From contig CAWIXB010000001.1 of the NCBI GenBank assembly GCA_963839955.1, positions 1 to 64,000 on the forward strand: 64,000 nucleotides of DNA. Direction: 5' to 3'. Shown piece by piece: positions 8,753-16,764 of the stretch. Below the pieces are notes generated by a model, which saw nothing but the letters and a program-made list of their open reading frames with translations, was not told the DNA's origin and ran no database searches. How positions within the stretch are numbered: position 1 is the stretch's first letter; the number at the start of each line of letters is the position of its first letter. Both the position numbers and the translations under genes were made by a program. The DNA comes from CAWIXB01 sp963839955. GTDB taxonomy: Bacteria; Actinomycetota; Actinomycetes; JACCUZ01.

Positions 8753-10921
8753 TCAGCCGGGCCCCTCGGCGGCAACCGGTTCGGCCGCCGGCGCCTCCTC
8801 GCCGGGCACCGCGACCACGGTGATGTTGCGCCGCACCGAGCGCATCAGCAGCTGCGCGACGTCGACGACCTCGACGTCCTCACGCGCGCTGCCGTCCTGC
8901 TTCTTGGCCGTCACGGCGTCTCCCAGCATGACCAGACAGAACGGACATGCGGTCGAGACCACGTCGGGGTCCAGGGCGAGCGCCTCGTCCACCCGCTCGA
9001 CGTTGACCCGCTTGCCGATCTTCTCCTCCATCCACATCCGCGCCCCACCGGCGCCGCAGCAGAAGCCACGTTCCTTGCAGCGGTGCATCTCCTGGGTCCG
9101 CAGGCCGGGTACGCCGTCGAGCACCTCGCGTGGCGGTGTGTAGACCTTGTTGTGGCGCCCGAGGTAGCAGGGGTCGTGGTAGGTCACCAGGCTGTCGACG
9201 GGGGTGACCGGCGTGAGCCGCCCGTCGGCGACGAGGCGGGAGAGCAGCTGGGTGTGGTGGATGACCTCGTACCTGCCGCCGACCTGGGGGTACTCCCGGC
9301 CGAGCGCGTTGAAGCAGTGCGGGCATGTCGCGACGATCTTGGTGGCCTTGGCCTCGTTCAGCGTCTCGACGTTCTGCCTCGCGAGCATCTCGAAGACGAA
9401 CTCGTTGCCCAGCCGCCGGGCCGGGTCGCCCGTGCACGCTTCGGCGTCGCCGAGCACGGCGTACGAGACACCCGCGGTGTGCAGCAGCTCGGCGAACGCC
9501 CGCGTCGTCTTCTTGGCGCGGTCCTCGAGTGCACCGGCGCAACCGACCCAGTAGAGGTACTCGACCTGGGAAAGATCTGCGAGGTCCTCCGATTCTCCGA
9601 GCACCGGGACCTTGAAGTCGAGGCCCTCGGTCCACTCGAGTCGGGCGCGGGCGTTCATGCCCCAGGGGTTGCCCTTGTTCTCGAGGTTCTTGAGCATCGT
9701 CCCGGCCTCGCTCGGGAACGACGACTCGACCATCACCTGGAAGCGGCGCATGTCGACGATGTGGTCGACGTGCTCGATGTCGACAGGACACTGCTCGACA
9801 CAGGCGCCACACGTCGTACACGACCAGAGCACGTCGGGGTCGATGACCCCGCCCTGCTCCGCGGTGCCCACCAGCGGCCGGTCAGCCTCGGAGCCACCGG
9901 ACTCGCCGTTGGCGCTGAGGATGTCGGGACCCTTGGCGAACAGGTGGTCGCGCAGGTCCATGATCACCAGCTTGGGCGAGAGCGGCTTGCCGGTGTTCCA
10001 CGCCGGGCACTGCGACTGGCAGCGGCCGCACTCCGTGCAGGTCGCGAAGTCGAGCATCCCCTTCCAGGTGAAGTCCTCGACCTTCCCGCGGCCGAACGCC
10101 GTGTCCTCGTCGAGCTCGTCGATGTTCTCGAAGTCGAGCGGCTTCCCGTCGACCATGATCGGCAGCAGCGGGCCCAGCCCGTCGGGCTCGCGCTTGGTCA
10201 GCACGTTGAGCGGCGCGATGAAGATGTGCAGGTGCTTGGAGTAGACGACGAGCACCAGGAAGCCCAGGACCACCGCGATCTGGGCGAGGATCCCGAAGGT
10301 CTCCAGGAACTCGTTCGCGTCCTGGCCGAGCGGTTCGAGCACCTCGGCGGTGGCCTTCGACGCGAACGTCCACCACCCGGCGTCCTGGAACGGGAACACC
10401 CCGGTGTTGATCTGCGCGCCGCGGTAGAGGAACAGCGTCCAGATCACGTTGAAGATCATGAAGAGCACCAGCCACGCTGCCCCGGTGTGCGACCCGTAGA
10501 AGCGCGACGCGCGCTCGCGGCGGGCCGGCGCCTGCAGGAGACGCAGCACCGAGAAGGTGGCGAGCGAGAGCAGCACCGCCACCCCGAAGAAGTCCTCGAG
10601 GAAGCCGACCAGGGTCCAGTGGCCGATCACCGGGAGGGCGAACTCGGGGTCGAAGAGCGCGCCGTAGGCCTCGAGGATCGTGAGGATGAGGACGATGAAG
10701 GCCCAGAACGTGAAGAAGTGCGCGACGCCCGGCACCGACCAGGTCAGCAGTTTGCGCTGGCCGAAGACCTCGACCAGCTGGGCCTTCGCCCGCGCTCCGA
10801 TGCCGTCGAGACGACCCTGGGCCGGCTGCCCGGATCCGATCAGTCGGTAGAGGTAGTGGCCCCGCCGACCGGCGACGGCCAGGGCGGCCACCGTCATGAG
10901 CAGACCGATGGCGAGTCTCAC
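8753..10921 (-). CDS. Membrane (Fe-S)-binding oxidoreductase, heterodisulfide-reductase/CCG type
   Basis: A 722-residue membrane electron-transfer protein. About 260 N-terminal residues hold six or so hydrophobic segments resembling the heme-binding NarI-like gamma module. Then come two [4Fe-4S] ferredoxin-type motifs, CTECGRCQSQCP and CTTCGACVEQCP, and two CCG domains with WVGCAGALED, CPHCFNALG, HDPCYLGRHN, ERGFCCGAGGARMW and CPFCLVML. This architecture is common in actinobacteria and is thought to pass electrons between a dehydrogenase or ETF and the quinone pool; the partner here is unknown. GTG start with AGGAGGT six bases upstream. A TTACC/GGTAA palindrome lies about 50 bases before the start and may be its operator. 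Confidence 0.85.
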   Translation of the reverse strand: MRLAIGLLMTVAALAVAGRRGHYLYRLIGSGQPAQGRLDGIGARAKAQLVEVFGQRKLLTWSVPGVAHFFTFWAFIVLILTILEAYGALFDPEFALPVIGHWTLVGFLEDFFGVAVLLSLATFSVLRLLQAPARRERASRFYGSHTGAAWLVLFMIFNVIWTLFLYRGAQINTGVFPFQDAGWWTFASKATAEVLEPLGQDANEFLETFGILAQIAVVLGFLVLVVYSKHLHIFIAPLNVLTKREPDGLGPLLPIMVDGKPLDFENIDELDEDTAFGRGKVEDFTWKGMLDFATCTECGRCQSQCPAWNTGKPLSPKLVIMDLRDHLFAKGPDILSANGESGGSEADRPLVGTAEQGGVIDPDVLWSCTTCGACVEQCPVDIEHVDHIVDMRRFQVMVESSFPSEAGTMLKNLENKGNPWGMNARARLEWTEGLDFKVPVLGESEDLADLSQVEYLYWVGCAGALEDRAKKTTRAFAELLHTAGVSYAVLGDAEACTGDPARRLGNEFVFEMLARQNVETLNEAKATKIVATCPHCFNALGREYPQVGGRYEVIHHTQLLSRLVADGRLTPVTPVDSLVTYHDPCYLGRHNKVYTPPREVLDGVPGLRTQEMHRCKERGFCCGAGGARMWMEEKIGKRVNVERVDEALALDPDVVSTACPFCLVMLGDAVTAKKQDGSAREDVEVVDVAQLLMRSVRRNITVVAVPGEEAPAAEPVAAEGPG

Positions 10922-10972
10922 AAGACCTCCTGGGCGCCCGGGCGGCCGACCCGGCCGCGACGGACCGACACC

Positions 10973-10986
10973 TTACCCATCGGTAA
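10973..10986. promoter_or_regulatory. Palindrome TTACC-N4-GGTAA, operator candidate
   Basis: TTACCCATCGGTAA is an inverted repeat of two 5-bp arms with a 4-base centre. It lies 52-65 bases upstream of the Fe-S oxidoreductase start and just past the stop of the 47-residue protein gene. Position and symmetry fit a dimeric repressor site; the regulator is not identified. Confidence 0.4.
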
Positions 10987-10992
10987 CTTGGC

Positions 10993-11136
10993 CTACTGGA
11001 AGAGCCCGGCCACCCAGCGCAGCACGGGGATCAGGACGGGAGCCGCAAGGACGAGCATGCCGAGCGCGACCAGCACGGCGAGCAGCCGCAGCGGCGCCGC
11101 GGGCTTGCCTCGGCGGTCGCGCAGGGCGGGGAGCAC
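10993..11136 (-). CDS. Small single-pass membrane protein, 47 residues
   Basis: A short reading frame on the minus strand begins GTG and encodes a basic N-terminus (LPALRDRRGKPAAPLR), one hydrophobic segment of about 22 residues (LLAVLVALGMLVLAAPVLIP) and the end VLRWVAGLFQ. TACCCT lies exactly six bases before the GTG with no Shine-Dalgarno sequence, the same leaderless layout as many genes in this window, which supports it as real. The composition (positive-inside N-terminus, single helix) fits a small inner-membrane protein. I do not recognise a family. It lies upstream of the Fe-S oxidoreductase on the same strand. Confidence 0.5.
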   Translation of the reverse strand: MLPALRDRRGKPAAPLRLLAVLVALGMLVLAAPVLIPVLRWVAGLFQ

Positions 11137-11237
11137 GCGCTCAGGGTACGACGTGGCCGCCCGGGACGCCGACGACCCGGCCGGCGTGAGCCGACCGGGT
11201 CGTCAGTTCTGCTCTGCGTCTTCTCCGCAGCGAACGC

Positions 11238-12806
11238 TCAGCCGACCTGGACGGGCGGGGCGTCCGTCTCCTCGTCGACCTCCTGCTTGCCGGCGTTGAT
11301 CGCGAGGACGGTGAGCACCGCGCCGCCGAGCATCATGAAGGCACCGACCAGGAACGCCTGCGTGTAGCCGTAGGTGAGCGCCTCACGGGCCTGGTCGTAG
11401 ACAGCGATGATCGCCTCGGTGGCCTGGCCGGACTTGATCGCGCCGCCTGCCTTCGCGAAGGCCTCGAACGCGTCGGGCATCCGGCTCTCGCTCGCGTTGG
11501 CCGAGACGGTGGCGAGGATCGCCAGCCCGAGCGAGCCGCCGACCTGCTGTGCCGTGTTGAGCAGCGCCGAGGCAATGCCTGCGTCGTCATTGGTGGTGCC
11601 CGAGACCGCGGCCAGGGTGTAGGGCACGAAGCCCAGACCCAGACCGACCGCCGCGATGAGCATCGGCGGCAGCAGGTCCGTGGCGTACGACGACGTGGGC
11701 TCGAGCTGGGCGAACCAGAACAGACCCACGGTCGCCATGATCAGACCCGGTGTCGCGATGACCCTGGCCGGCAGCTTGGGCGCCAGCTGGCTCGCGATGC
11801 CGGCTCCCAGGACGATGCCGACGGTGAACGGCAGGAACGAGAGGCCGGCCTTGACCGGGCTCCAGCCGAGGATGTACTGCACGAACAGCGTCAGGAAGTA
11901 GAACATCGCGAACATCGCGGCACCGACGATGAGCATCACGGCGTAGGAGCCCGAGCGGTTGCGGTCGCGGAACAGCCGCAGCGGCATGATCGGGTGCTCG
12001 TGGCGGGCCTCGATCAGGAGGAACACCGCCAACGAGAGCACTGCGACGGCGAAGCTGGCCATCGTCAGTCCGTCGGTCCAGCCGTAGTCGGACGTGCGGG
12101 TGATGCCGTAGACCAGCGAGGTCAGGCCGAACGTGCCGAGGATGGCGCCCCACCAGTCGATGCGGCCGTGCACGGGCGCGGACTCACCGAGCACGCGGGG
12201 GGCCATGAACGCGACGAGCAGGCCGATCGGGACGTTGACGAAGAGCACCCACCGCCACGAGAGGTAGTCGGTGAGCAGGCCGCCGGCGACCAGGCCGACG
12301 GCTGCGCCCGCGCCCGACATCGCGGCGTAGACGGCCAACGCCCTGTTGCGGGCCGGGCCTTCGGGGAACGTCGTGGTGATCAGCGACAGGGCAGTGGGCG
12401 AGGCGATCGCCGCGCCGGCGCCCTGCAGGATGCGAGCCAGGATCAGCGTGGTCTCGCCGGTGGCCAGGCCGCCGAGCAGCGAGGCGAAGGTGAAGAGCAG
12501 GATCCCGAAAATGAACACGCGGCGCCGGCCGAACAGGTCGCCGGCCCGGCCACCGAGCAGCAGCAGCCCGCCGAACGCGAGCGTGTAGCCGTTGATGACC
12601 CAGGCGAGGTTCGTCTGGCTGAACCCGAGGGCCTCCTGGATGCTCGGGAGTGCGACGTTCACGATCGAGGCGTCGAGGATGACCATCAGCTGGGCGGTCG
12701 CGATGACGAACAACGCGAGCCCGAGGTGGCTGTGGCCGTGGTCGGAGGGCGCGCGCTGCCCGGGCAGCGACGTCGACCCTGCGGTGGCAGCGGTCTCGTT
12801 AGTCAC
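11238..12806 (-). CDS. DHA2-family (14-TM) MFS drug efflux transporter
   Basis: 522 residues, the usual size of EmrB/QacA-type proton antiporters. It has the first-helix motif QLMVILDASIVNVALPSIQ, motif A GGRAGDLFGRRRVF and motif C-like GPARNRAL with GGLLTDYLSWRWVLFVNVP. The start is the GTG at 12806, which overlaps the TetR stop as GTGA, so translation is coupled to the regulator. An extension further upstream in the same frame reads through the tetR gene and is rejected. It probably exports toxic compounds and is induced when TetR releases the operator at 13518-13535. The substrate is unknown. Confidence 0.9.
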   Translation of the reverse strand: MTNETAATAGSTSLPGQRAPSDHGHSHLGLALFVIATAQLMVILDASIVNVALPSIQEALGFSQTNLAWVINGYTLAFGGLLLLGGRAGDLFGRRRVFIFGILLFTFASLLGGLATGETTLILARILQGAGAAIASPTALSLITTTFPEGPARNRALAVYAAMSGAGAAVGLVAGGLLTDYLSWRWVLFVNVPIGLLVAFMAPRVLGESAPVHGRIDWWGAILGTFGLTSLVYGITRTSDYGWTDGLTMASFAVAVLSLAVFLLIEARHEHPIMPLRLFRDRNRSGSYAVMLIVGAAMFAMFYFLTLFVQYILGWSPVKAGLSFLPFTVGIVLGAGIASQLAPKLPARVIATPGLIMATVGLFWFAQLEPTSSYATDLLPPMLIAAVGLGLGFVPYTLAAVSGTTNDDAGIASALLNTAQQVGGSLGLAILATVSANASESRMPDAFEAFAKAGGAIKSGQATEAIIAVYDQAREALTYGYTQAFLVGAFMMLGGAVLTVLAINAGKQEVDEETDAPPVQVG

Positions 12807-13480
12807 GGTGCAGGTGAACCTTTCGTCGTGGACCGCGCCGTGCGGCCCTGGGAGGTCGAGGGCAGGAGGATGTTGTCGATCACCCGCGCGACGAACGTCT
12901 CGTCGACCGGGTCGTCGGTGAAGAGGCTGTGGAACAGGGCCATGGACGGGAGGACCGCCACGAGGGAGTCGACGTCGAGGTCGGCGTCGATCTCGCCGCG
13001 TGCGGCAGCCCGGGCGAAGCAGGCACGGAGGGTGCCCATCCGCGGCTCGAGCAGCCGCTCTCGCCAGATGGCCCCGAGGGCGGGGTCGGTCCGCAGCGCG
13101 GTGGCCATCGCCGCGACCACCCGCACCCGGCGCGGGTCGGAGAGGCCCAACTCGAAGCAGGCGTAGCGCAGCAGGTCTGCGCGCAGCGACCCCGCGTCGG
13201 TGTCGACGGTGGCGCGCATCTCGGGTGAGCAGCCCGGCTCGCTTCCGTCGAGGTGCACGAGGGCGTCGACGACGAGCTCGGCCTTGGAGGACCACCGGCG
13301 GTAGAGCGTCGCCTTGCCGGCCTGGGCGCGGCCGGCGACTGCTTCCATGGTGAGCCGGTCGTAGCCGACCTCGACCAGGAGGTCGAGCGTGGCGGCCACG
13401 ATGGCCGCGTCGCGTGTCGCGTCACGTCGGCGACCGGGGTGCTCCCGGACGTCGACGCTGCTTCCCGTCGGGTGGCCCAC
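12803..13480 (-). CDS. TetR-family transcriptional regulator
   Basis: 225 residues. An N-terminal helix-turn-helix of the TetR type is clear: RDAAIVAATLDLLVEVGYDR then AVAGRAQAGKATLYRRWSSK (about residues 20-70). The C-terminal ligand domain is all-alpha and carries DPVDETFVARVIDNI near its end. The gene precedes and overlaps the DHA2 exporter gene by four bases. A perfect 8-2-8 inverted repeat 38 bases upstream of its start is the expected operator, so it most likely represses itself and the exporter until a ligand binds. GTG start. Confidence 0.88.
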   Translation of the reverse strand: MGHPTGSSVDVREHPGRRRDATRDAAIVAATLDLLVEVGYDRLTMEAVAGRAQAGKATLYRRWSSKAELVVDALVHLDGSEPGCSPEMRATVDTDAGSLRADLLRYACFELGLSDPRRVRVVAAMATALRTDPALGAIWRERLLEPRMGTLRACFARAAARGEIDADLDVDSLVAVLPSMALFHSLFTDDPVDETFVARVIDNILLPSTSQGRTARSTTKGSPAP

Positions 13481-13517
13481 GCCGTACCTGCCCTTGCTGG
13501 TTGTTACCGCAACGAAA

Positions 13518-13535
13518 CGGAACGGACCCGTTCCG
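13518..13535. promoter_or_regulatory. TetR operator candidate, CGGAACGG-N2-CCGTTCCG
   Basis: An 18-bp sequence of two perfect 8-bp arms around a 2-base centre lies 38-55 bases upstream of the tetR start. Size and symmetry match TetR-family operators. I see no second copy upstream of other genes in the window. Confidence 0.65.
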
Positions 13536-13604
13536 GCACGGCAAACAACCTAGCGACGGCCACCGACATTCCGCCCCCGCATTATTTTCGCGGAGGCTGC
13601 AGGG

Positions 13605-13892
13605 TTAGGTGACCTCTTCCATGCCTGGGGGGAGGTGGCCGGTCGACTTGCGGTAGTAGCTCGCGGCCTTGCGGGTGGCGAGCATCCGGGCCAGCCCCAT
13701 CGCCGCGCCGCTGAGCAGCGCCCAGCTGATCGCCTCGGCCCAGGCCGTGTCCGGTGCCTCCGGGTTCGAGGGCGGCTGCTTGCCCGTCGTCTTGGTGAAC
13801 GTCGCGACGAGCACCTTGCGGGCGGCGATCCCGGCGGCGGCGGCGGAGATGGTGCCGAGCACCTTCCAGCCGAATGAACTGTTGGCGGCCAT
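13605..13892 (-). CDS. DUF4235 domain membrane protein
   Basis: 95 residues: MAANSSFGWKVLGTISAAAA, then GIAARKVLVATFTKTTGKQPP, then a second helix WAEAISWALLSGAAMGLARM and an end containing YYRKSTGHLPPGMEEVT. The two hydrophobic helices with KxTGKxPP between them and YYxxSTGHLP at the end are typical of the actinobacterial DUF4235 family, whose function is unknown. The start is fixed by GAGAGG six bases before ATG at 13892. It is divergent from the M4 peptidase gene across a 203-base intergenic region in which I see no clear structure. Confidence 0.85.
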   Translation of the reverse strand: MAANSSFGWKVLGTISAAAAGIAARKVLVATFTKTTGKQPPSNPEAPDTAWAEAISWALLSGAAMGLARMLATRKAASYYRKSTGHLPPGMEEVT

Positions 13893-14095
13893 GGCAATCC
13901 TCTCGGTCCGGCGGGGACGACTGGCCGCTCCCATGCCCGGACCACACGCGGTCAACCGCGCACAAGCCGCCATTGGGGTGAGAGACCCTCCCCCCTTTGG
14001 ACCAATTACGGAGCGAAACCGTCCATCACCGTACGTCGGCCCATATGCTCGCCCGACCGGGACTTGCCCGGGCCCTCTCAGCAAAGGTCCTACGC

Positions 14096-16669
14096 ATGCG
14101 CGTGCGCCGAGTCCTCAGTCTTGCCACCGCCCTGGGCCTCCTGGCCGCCGGCATGTCCGTCACCGCCACCCCGTCACTGTCTGCAACCAAGGCCGCGGTG
14201 CGGCCCGTCCCCACCGACGCCCCGAGCGCGGAGCGGGCGCTGCGCGCTGCGAGCGATCGGCCCGTGCGCATCCGCCACGACGCCGCCGGGCTGGCCCGCT
14301 CGGTGAGCGCCGCCGTGGGTTCGCCGGTCGAGGCACCGGCCACGCTCGCGGACAAGCCGGCGCCTGCCACAGCGGCCCGGGCCCACCTCGCGCGCTACGG
14401 CGCTCTGTTCGGCGTCCGCGACCAGGCGCGTGAGCTGCGCGGGACCGACGTCAGCCCGGTCGGCCGGGACCGGTCAGCCGTGCGCTTCCAGCAGACCGTC
14501 GGCGGCATCCCGGTGATCGGCGGCGAGCTGGTGACCGTCGTCGACGACGACGGCGACCTGCTCTCGGTCACCGGCGAGACCGCTCGCGACACGACCGCGA
14601 CCGCCGTGTTCCACGTGAGCTCGGCCGCTGCGCGGGCCACGGCGATCCGGACCGCGGCGCGGGCCCAGAAGCTGCCGGCGTCGGCGCTGACCGCCGGCGT
14701 GGCGCAGCGGTGGATGTACGACCCGTCGCTGCTCACCCCGGGAGCGCCCGCCACCACCCACCCGGTATGGCGCGTCGAGGTCACCGCCGCCGGGCACCCC
14801 GACGTCCGTGAGCTTGTACTCGTCGATGCGGCCTCCGGCTGGGTGTCGCTGCACTACAACCAGACCGCCCACGTGCTCAACCAGGTCGTCTGCGACAACG
14901 CCAACCGTCCCAACGACGACTACGACTGCCGCAACGGGCGCTACCGGCGCACGCAGACCTCGGCCACTTACTCCGTGCCCGAGGTGAACCAGGCGTTCGA
15001 CAACACGACGGCCACGTCCAACTGGTACCGGGACATGCTGGGTGTCGACCTGACCAGCCTGATCGGCTCGGACTTCGGTGACGGGAAGAAGCTGCGCTCG
15101 ACCGTGCGGTTCTGCCCGGTCGACGAGCTGTGCCCCTGGGAGAACGCCTTCTGGGACGGCCAGCAGATGGTCTACGGCACCGGCTTCGCCAAGGCGGACG
15201 ACGTGGTCGCCCACGAGCTGACCCACGGCGTGACCGAGCACTCGCCGTCCGCCCTCGCCTACTGGTACCAGTCCGGCGCCATCAACGAGTCGATGTCCGA
15301 CGTGTTCGGCGAGCTGGTGGACCTGGCTCACGTGACGTCATCCGACACGGCCGGCGTGCGCTGGAAGATGGGGGAGGACAGCGACGAGGGTCCCGGGCGC
15401 GACATGCAGGACCCGCCCAACGCCGCCTGGCCGCAGCCCGACCGGATGACGAGCGGCCTCTATGACAAGGGGCTCGACTTCGACGATCCCGACTTCGACA
15501 ACGGCGGGGTGCACCAGAACAGCGGCATCGGCAACAAGGCCGCCTACCTCATCGTCGACGGGACCGCCGGCGAGCCGGGTGGCGCCTTCAACGGGCACTC
15601 GTTCACCGGCATCGGAGCGACCAAGGCCGCACATCTCTACTGGGCGGCCCAGCAGCTGCTGACCCCGGGCTCGGACTACCTCGACCTGGCCACGACGCTG
15701 AAGCAGGCCTGCACCGCGATGATCGGCACGTTCGGCTTCGCGTCGCCCGACTGCGCGTCGGTGGGCGAGGCGGTCGCCGCGACGGAGATGGAGAGCCTGG
15801 TACCGACCGTGCGGGTTCCCGGGCCGCCCACCAACTTCGTCGCTCGCGGCAGTGAGGGCGTCGTCGAGCTCTCCTGGGGCCGTCCCGCCTTCAACCAGAG
15901 CTACCGCACCTCCTACCTGCTGACCGTGAAGCCGGCGCTGATCATCGGCGGCGAGTTCTACGTCGACCGCACCGTCATCGGGGGATTCCTCGACGGGGCG
16001 CGACCGGGCCAGACCTACGCCTTCACCCTGCGGTCCGTCTCCGCCTCCGGGACCAGCGTCCCCGAGACGAGGACGCTGCGCGGGACGTCGGTCACGCTGG
16101 CCACGCCGTCGGCAGTGACCTACGGGTCGGCCGCCCGGATGACCGGCACGCTGACGCAGCGCTCGCCGACTCAGCCGCTCGCCGGTCGGACGGTCCTCCT
16201 GCTCCGCCGCTACGTCGGCTCGTCCACGGTCGTCCAGGTCGCCAGCGTCCGGACCGCGTCGAACGGCGCCTTCGCCTTCACCTACTCGCCCGGGCACCAG
16301 GCTGTCTTCTTCTCCGCCTTCCCGTCCGAGCTCACCACCCACATGGGCGTGAGCAGTGCCCGGCATACCGTCGACGTCCGGCAGAAGGTCAGCCTGGCGC
16401 TCAGCGACCGTGACGTCCGGGTCCGCACGCCCGTCACCTTCCGCGGTGGCGTCACGCCTGCCCGGCCCGGTGGCACCGTCTCGCTCCAGCGCTGGGACGG
16501 CGGCTGGCAGACCGTGACGACCGGGCGGCTCTCGTCGACCGGCCGCTACTCGATCACCTACGCGCCGCGCTCGACCCGGGACCAGGACTGGCGGGTCCTC
16601 GTACCCGCCTGGTCGGCCAAGCACCTCGCCGCCGGCGGCAGCCTGGCCCGCCGCCTCGTCGTCCGCTAG
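14096..16669 (+). CDS. Secreted M4-family (thermolysin-like) zinc metallopeptidase
   Basis: 857 residues. A signal peptide (VLSLATALGLLAAGMSVTAT) is followed by an FTP/PepSY-type propeptide. The catalytic domain has HELTH at about residue 373, the third zinc ligand Glu in SGAINESMSDVFGEL and the transition-state His in GGVHQNSGIGNKAAYLI. Beyond about residue 575 comes a fibronectin type III-like domain (PPTNFVARGSEGVVELSWG), then two Ig-like or bacterial adhesin-type repeats to the end. It is an extracellular protein-degrading enzyme. ATG at 14096 is chosen because AAAGG sits eight bases upstream and a signal peptide follows at once. Its stop is close to the dnaK control region. Confidence 0.92.
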   Translation: MRVRRVLSLATALGLLAAGMSVTATPSLSATKAAVRPVPTDAPSAERALRAASDRPVRIRHDAAGLARSVSAAVGSPVEAPATLADKPAPATAARAHLARYGALFGVRDQARELRGTDVSPVGRDRSAVRFQQTVGGIPVIGGELVTVVDDDGDLLSVTGETARDTTATAVFHVSSAAARATAIRTAARAQKLPASALTAGVAQRWMYDPSLLTPGAPATTHPVWRVEVTAAGHPDVRELVLVDAASGWVSLHYNQTAHVLNQVVCDNANRPNDDYDCRNGRYRRTQTSATYSVPEVNQAFDNTTATSNWYRDMLGVDLTSLIGSDFGDGKKLRSTVRFCPVDELCPWENAFWDGQQMVYGTGFAKADDVVAHELTHGVTEHSPSALAYWYQSGAINESMSDVFGELVDLAHVTSSDTAGVRWKMGEDSDEGPGRDMQDPPNAAWPQPDRMTSGLYDKGLDFDDPDFDNGGVHQNSGIGNKAAYLIVDGTAGEPGGAFNGHSFTGIGATKAAHLYWAAQQLLTPGSDYLDLATTLKQACTAMIGTFGFASPDCASVGEAVAATEMESLVPTVRVPGPPTNFVARGSEGVVELSWGRPAFNQSYRTSYLLTVKPALIIGGEFYVDRTVIGGFLDGARPGQTYAFTLRSVSASGTSVPETRTLRGTSVTLATPSAVTYGSAARMTGTLTQRSPTQPLAGRTVLLLRRYVGSSTVVQVASVRTASNGAFAFTYSPGHQAVFFSAFPSELTTHMGVSSARHTVDVRQKVSLALSDRDVRVRTPVTFRGGVTPARPGGTVSLQRWDGGWQTVTTGRLSSTGRYSITYAPRSTRDQDWRVLVPAWSAKHLAAGGSLARRLVVR

Positions 16670-16670
16670 G

Positions 16671-16691
16671 GTTGCGTCGAGCCGACTCAGG
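16671..16691 (+). promoter_or_regulatory. HAIR-like HspR operator (GTTGCGT-N7-ACTCAGG)
   Basis: The actinobacterial HspR operator HAIR is CTTGAGT-N7-ACTCAAG. Here 5 of 7 and 6 of 7 arm positions match with exactly the right 7-base spacer, directly upstream of the dnaK -35 box. A second partial match, CATGAGG-N6-ACTCAAC at 16722-16741, has a spacer one base short. An hspR gene lies in the same cluster, which makes the assignment likely. Confidence 0.6.
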
Positions 16692-16695
16692 TTTT

Positions 16696-16724
16696 TTGAC
16701 AGACCCGCCTGAACGAGCCATCAT
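16696..16724 (+). promoter_or_regulatory. dnaK promoter, TTGACA-N17-CATCAT
   Basis: A perfect -35 hexamer TTGACA (16696-16701) is followed after 17 bases by CATCAT (16719-16724), a 4/6 match to the -10 consensus. The HAIR-like site ends five bases upstream of the -35 box, so bound HspR would block polymerase. Confidence 0.6.
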
Positions 16725-16764
16725 GAGGGAAACCACTCAACTTCGGCTCGGAGGAACAGCAACC

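Noticed and set aside
9083..11299. A 738-codon open frame on the + strand opposite the Fe-S oxidoreductase
   Set aside because: It is an antisense shadow: high-GC codon bias opens the reverse frame. The minus strand has the real Fe-S and CCG motifs; the + frame is a low-complexity Arg/Glu/Gly mix.
13997..14095. Longer N-terminus for the M4 peptidase from 13997
   Set aside because: The signal peptide and the AAAGG ribosome site fit the ATG at 14096; the extension lacks both.
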